A stretch of 64,000 bases of DNA from UBA11986 sp031402435 (GTDB taxonomy: Bacteria > Bacteroidota > Ignavibacteria > UBA10030 > UBA6906): assembly GCA_031402435.1 (NCBI GenBank), contig JANNSJ010000047.1:65236-129235 (forward strand), written 5' to 3'. A program made the translations under genes and the position numbers. Each line of letters opens with the position of its first letter. Positions within the stretch are counted from its first letter, which is position 1. Shown one piece after another: positions 61,066-64,000 of this stretch. Below the pieces are notes generated by a model, which was not told where the DNA came from, searched no databases, and saw only the letters and a program-made list of their open reading frames with translations.

Positions 61066-63432
61066 ATGGCCCCAAAAGAGACCCCCGCCTCTTTGGATGT
61101 GAAGAAGAAAGTTGCCGCAGTTGGACCAAAATCAGGAATGAACGATACCATCATGGATCTTGCTCTTGATTGCCGTGACTATTATGGAGATAACGATCTC
61201 GCAGCCGACGTATTACGGTCAAAGTACCTCGCCCCGACAGAAAAAGGCCCAATGCACATGTGGGATCGCATTGCACGGGCGCTCGCTTCGGTTGAAAAGG
61301 ATAAAGAGTACTGGTACAATCAGTTTCTGGGCCTCCTGTTTGACTTCAAGTTCGTCCCCGGCGGTCGGGTAATGCACGGTGCCGGACGTGAAGACGCACG
61401 GCGCAGGCCAACACTTGCCAATTGCTACGTCATTCCCATCGAAGAGGACAGTCTCGAAGGCATTTACCGTTGCATCACTGAATCCGCCGTGGTGTATCGT
61501 ACCGGTGGCGGTGTTGGAACCGATCTTTCCAAGCTGCGTCCGCAGGGCGCAGCGGTCAACGCCACAATTGACCATTCGCCCGGTGCAACTGCGTTTATGA
61601 ACCTGTTCAGTGAGAGCACAAACACTGTCTCGCAGGCCGGACGCCGTGGTGCGTTGATGCTCACCATGCGCGTTGACCATCCGGATATCGAAAACTTCAT
61701 CACCATTAAGAACGATATTCGCCGCATCAAGGTGCAGCATGCCAATATCAGCGTGCTTATTACACATGAGTTCATGAAGGCAGTCATGGACGATACGGAT
61801 TTTGAACTTCGTTGGGAAAGCAAAGTCTATCGCAAGGTGAAGGCACGGGATCTCTGGTTCAAAATCATCAAGAATGCACATGCTTCGGCGGAACCAGGTA
61901 TTATTTTCTGGGATACGATGCGGGACTACCACAACGTGGAGTACGCGAATCCCCTAACCAGCACCAACCCGTGCGGCGAGCAACCCTTGGCTTCATACAC
62001 CGCCTGCAACCTTGGCAACATCAACCTTTGCAAGTTTGTGGATGAGGAAGGCCGGTTCGACTATGACGCTCTGGCCGAAACAACGCGCGTCTCCACACGC
62101 TTCATGGATAATATCATCGACTACAACATGGACAACCACGCCCTCGAGAAAATCAAGAAGGCAGTGGCGTCCGACCGTCGCATCGGGCTTGGCATTACCG
62201 GACTGGCAGATGCGTTGATGCTGATGAAGATCAAATATGACACGCAGCAGGCGCTTGACGAAACAGAGAAGATGATGCGCGTTATCAGGGATGAGGCGTA
62301 CAAGACATCCGTTGAGATCGGCAAGGAAAAGGGTGCCTTTCCCCTCTTCCAATGGGAAGGCTATTCCAAGAGCAAGTTCGTTCAGAGCCTGCCGCAGGAG
62401 ATCCAGGATTCCATCAAGAAGCATGGCATCCGGAACAGCACGGTGATCACCATGCCGCCGGTCGGCACAGGTTCCATCGTTGCGCAGACCAGCTCAGGCA
62501 TTGAGCCGATCTTCTGTACGAGCTACCGCCGCCGCGTGAAGAACCATGACGGCGACACTTTTTCCGAATACAAAGTATATCACCCGCTCATCAAGAAGAT
62601 GTTTGGGGATGATGTGAACCTGCCGGCACACGTTGTGACCGCGCATGACATCGACCCCTACTTCCGTGTGAAGATGCAAGGCGTGATCCAGAAGTACGTG
62701 GACAGCAGCATCTCCTCCACCGTCAACCTTGCAGAGGATGTAAGCGTGGAAACTGTCGCTGACATCTACATGACCGCGTACAAAGCCGGACTGAAAGGCA
62801 TCACCGTGTACCGCGAAGGAAGCCGCGACGGAATCCTCCAGACCGAGGAGTTCGCCAAGAAGAAGGAAGCAGCAGAGAAAGCCGGCAAGCAGGCGGAAGA
62901 TAAATCCAAGAAGAGCCCGCGTGAACGTCCGCAGACAACGTTCGGCGTTACCGAGCGCATCAAAACCGGCGAAGGTTACCTGTACGTCACGATCAACGAA
63001 GACGAGACCGGGTTGTGCGAGGTATTCACAACGATTGGTAAAGCGGGCGGCAATGCCGCAGCACAGTCCGAGGCAATCAGTCGTATCATCTCACTCGCAC
63101 TTCGATCGGGCATCGAGCCACTGGAGATCGTGAAGCAACTGAAGGGCATCTCGGGCCCCATGCCGGTGTGGGATGGCAACGGCGGACAAATTCTCTCCAC
63201 ACCCGACGCCATTGGCAAGGTGTTGGAACGTTACATCCAGAACCGCGAGCATTACCGGCACTTCAAGAACGTGGAGCCGGCAGCACCCAAAGCAATGACC
63301 GGTGTTCCGAAGATGCACAAGTCCACGGACGGCGAGACCAGACAGCAGAGCGCATGTCCCGAGTGCGGCACCAACGTTGAGCACGTGAGCGGATGCGTGG
63401 TGTGCTACAATTGCGGGTGGAGCAAGTGTTAA
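61066..63432 (+). CDS. nrdJ: Adenosylcobalamin-dependent ribonucleotide reductase (class II)
   Basis: 788 residues. It makes deoxyribonucleotides using a B12-derived thiyl radical, independent of oxygen. Seen: NCYVIPIEEDSLEGIYRCI, STNPCGEQPLA (NPCGE active-site loop with the radical cysteine and glutamate), MPPVGTGSIVAQTSSGIEP, the helix-rich KGITVYREGSRDGIL, and a C-terminal zinc-ribbon tail (CPECGTNVEHVSGC...CYNCGWSKC) for thioredoxin-type reduction. AAGGA lies about 11 bases before ATG 61066. Full length, and the usual vitamin B12-dependent RNR layout. Expression may be set by the terminator in its leader. Confidence 0.96.
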   Translation: MAPKETPASLDVKKKVAAVGPKSGMNDTIMDLALDCRDYYGDNDLAADVLRSKYLAPTEKGPMHMWDRIARALASVEKDKEYWYNQFLGLLFDFKFVPGGRVMHGAGREDARRRPTLANCYVIPIEEDSLEGIYRCITESAVVYRTGGGVGTDLSKLRPQGAAVNATIDHSPGATAFMNLFSESTNTVSQAGRRGALMLTMRVDHPDIENFITIKNDIRRIKVQHANISVLITHEFMKAVMDDTDFELRWESKVYRKVKARDLWFKIIKNAHASAEPGIIFWDTMRDYHNVEYANPLTSTNPCGEQPLASYTACNLGNINLCKFVDEEGRFDYDALAETTRVSTRFMDNIIDYNMDNHALEKIKKAVASDRRIGLGITGLADALMLMKIKYDTQQALDETEKMMRVIRDEAYKTSVEIGKEKGAFPLFQWEGYSKSKFVQSLPQEIQDSIKKHGIRNSTVITMPPVGTGSIVAQTSSGIEPIFCTSYRRRVKNHDGDTFSEYKVYHPLIKKMFGDDVNLPAHVVTAHDIDPYFRVKMQGVIQKYVDSSISSTVNLAEDVSVETVADIYMTAYKAGLKGITVYREGSRDGILQTEEFAKKKEAAEKAGKQAEDKSKKSPRERPQTTFGVTERIKTGEGYLYVTINEDETGLCEVFTTIGKAGGNAAAQSEAISRIISLALRSGIEPLEIVKQLKGISGPMPVWDGNGGQILSTPDAIGKVLERYIQNREHYRHFKNVEPAAPKAMTGVPKMHKSTDGETRQQSACPECGTNVEHVSGCVVCYNCGWSKC

Positions 63433-63439
63433 ACACGTA

Positions 63440-63462
63440 GGGGCGACCCGATGGGTCGCCCT
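63440..63462. repeat. GGGCGACCC hairpin after nrdJ
   Basis: GGGCGACCC-GAT-GGGTCGCCC (63441-63461), a perfect 9-bp stem inside TAGGGGCGACCC...CCCTTAC. It resembles a widely dispersed G/C-rich repeat. No T-run, so it is probably not a terminator by itself. Confidence 0.55.
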
Positions 63463-63560
63463 TACAAGAAATATCTATCTCGTGTTACAACTCCCACGGA
63501 AGAGATAAGTTGGAGGAGTAAGTTGTAGCCGAACTAAGTAAGATAGAAACTGTAAACCAG

Positions 63561-63587
63561 AACCCCTCCAATCGAGGGGTTTTTTTG
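63561..63587 (+). terminator. Intrinsic terminator
   Basis: AACCCCTC (63561-63568), loop CAATC, GAGGGGTT (63574-63581) running into seven T. It probably ends the nrdJ transcript. Confidence 0.85.
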
Positions 63588-63627
63588 TTTGAAAGTAAGG
63601 CCATATGAAGAATCTGAAGGAAGTAGT

Positions 63628-64000
63628 ATGAAGCTTTTGTTTATCGATGAAACATCGGACCATGCAAGGCCTGAATACTTAGGAGTAAGTGCAGCCCTAA
63701 TAGATGCTACCAAGTACCCCGAGATAAAACAATCTGTACTCACATCCCTGTCCTCTGCTGGTTGGGATTTGAATACTGAGTTCAAAGGGAACATGATTTA
63801 CTCTCAATCAAAAGGATGCAAAGAAGTGGTCGTAGCGGAGCGAATAAAGCTTGCCGAAGATATTGTTAGTCTGAACATAGCAGAAAAGAATGCTCGGATA
63901 CATTTTTGCTATCGGTATTCTGCTGACGGGAACTCCGCTGAAACATACCTTTCGCTAGTCAGAGAGGCCGCGAAAGATCTTGTCGGAACTTGCTCAAAGA
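63628..64000 (+). CDS. DUF3800-like protein, 3' end cut by window
   Basis: The first 124 codons are visible and open to the window end. The N-terminus MKLLFIDETSDHARPEYLGV has the FIDETSD/FIDESGD signature of DUF3800 proteins (RNase H-like acidic residues in strand 1), followed by AALIDATKYPEIKQSVLTSL. Family function is unknown, with predicted nuclease-like fold and frequent occurrence in mobile or defence regions. ATG 63628 follows GAAGGAAGTAGT. Codon use is more A/T-rich than nrdJ, hinting at foreign origin. Confidence 0.6.
   Translation, partial: MKLLFIDETSDHARPEYLGVSAALIDATKYPEIKQSVLTSLSSAGWDLNTEFKGNMIYSQSKGCKEVVVAERIKLAEDIVSLNIAEKNARIHFCYRYSADGNSAETYLSLVREAAKDLVGTCSK

Overview
The window looks like a chromosomal segment of a heterotrophic bacterium of the Bacteroidota/Chlorobi radiation, most likely the Ignavibacteria/Kapabacteria side. 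Three secreted beta-propeller proteins and one gene remnant end in the YPNPFNP-type C-terminal sorting tag of the type IX secretion system (T9SS). Many genes nevertheless have clear GGAGG ribosome-binding sites and at least two sigma70-like promoters with 17-bp spacing, which is less typical of Bacteroidia. This placement is inferred from gene content; no rRNA or tRNA gene was seen. Almost all genes from about 17.7 to 60.5 kb lie on the minus strand.

Region by region. 0-9.3 kb: cupin gene, a membrane protein/HTH regulator operon with two palindromic operators, a C-terminally short methyltransferase, trxB, queG, a Rieske protein, a metallo-beta-lactamase-fold enzyme, a GxxExxY gene bounded by inverted repeats, a 2[4Fe-4S] ferredoxin, DUF309, then a scar where two divergent genes have both lost their 5' ends (about 7.0 kb), and small membrane or secreted proteins. 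9.3-17.7 kb: metH interrupted by one in-frame TAA, a thioredoxin-fold protein without its CxxC, and the divergent translation factors EttA and RF3. 17.7-32.1 kb: peptidases (M19, S9, M24), a FKBP lipoprotein, a MOSC protein, and a trans-4-hydroxy-L-proline degradation cluster (DapA-like deaminase, semialdehyde dehydrogenase, epimerase, D-hydroxyproline oxidase) split by a DUF1016/YhcG-type nuclease gene. 32.1-39.8 kb: TPR protein, rsmI, AI-2E-family permease, dut, two amidohydrolases (one with a changed metal motif and an N-terminus borrowed from a repeat), and an L,D-transpeptidase.

40.1-48.5 kb: large T9SS propeller proteins, small lipoprotein, YjbR-like protein, HNH nuclease, a nuoF 3' fragment, a DUF4258/DUF2283 pair between two near-identical terminators, and an outer-membrane protein. 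48.7-53.2 kb: nuoABCDEF, ending at nuoF without nuoG. 53.3-60.5 kb: acyl-CoA ligase, then a cohesin-like lipoprotein gene directly behind a T9SS propeller protein with a dockerin-like domain, and two more lipoproteins. 60.7-63.4 kb: a strong promoter, a structured leader with an intrinsic terminator, and the B12-dependent ribonucleotide reductase nrdJ. The window ends inside a DUF3800-like gene.

Three cobalamin enzymes (QueG, MetH, NrdJ) suggest dependence on B12. The peptidases plus the hydroxyproline pathway fit growth on proteins or peptides, possibly collagen-like. The most interesting leads are the terminator-bearing leader upstream of nrdJ, the adjacent cohesin/dockerin pair in a T9SS organism, the metH in-frame stop, the GxxExxY inverted-repeat unit, and the rearranged nuoF 3' region.
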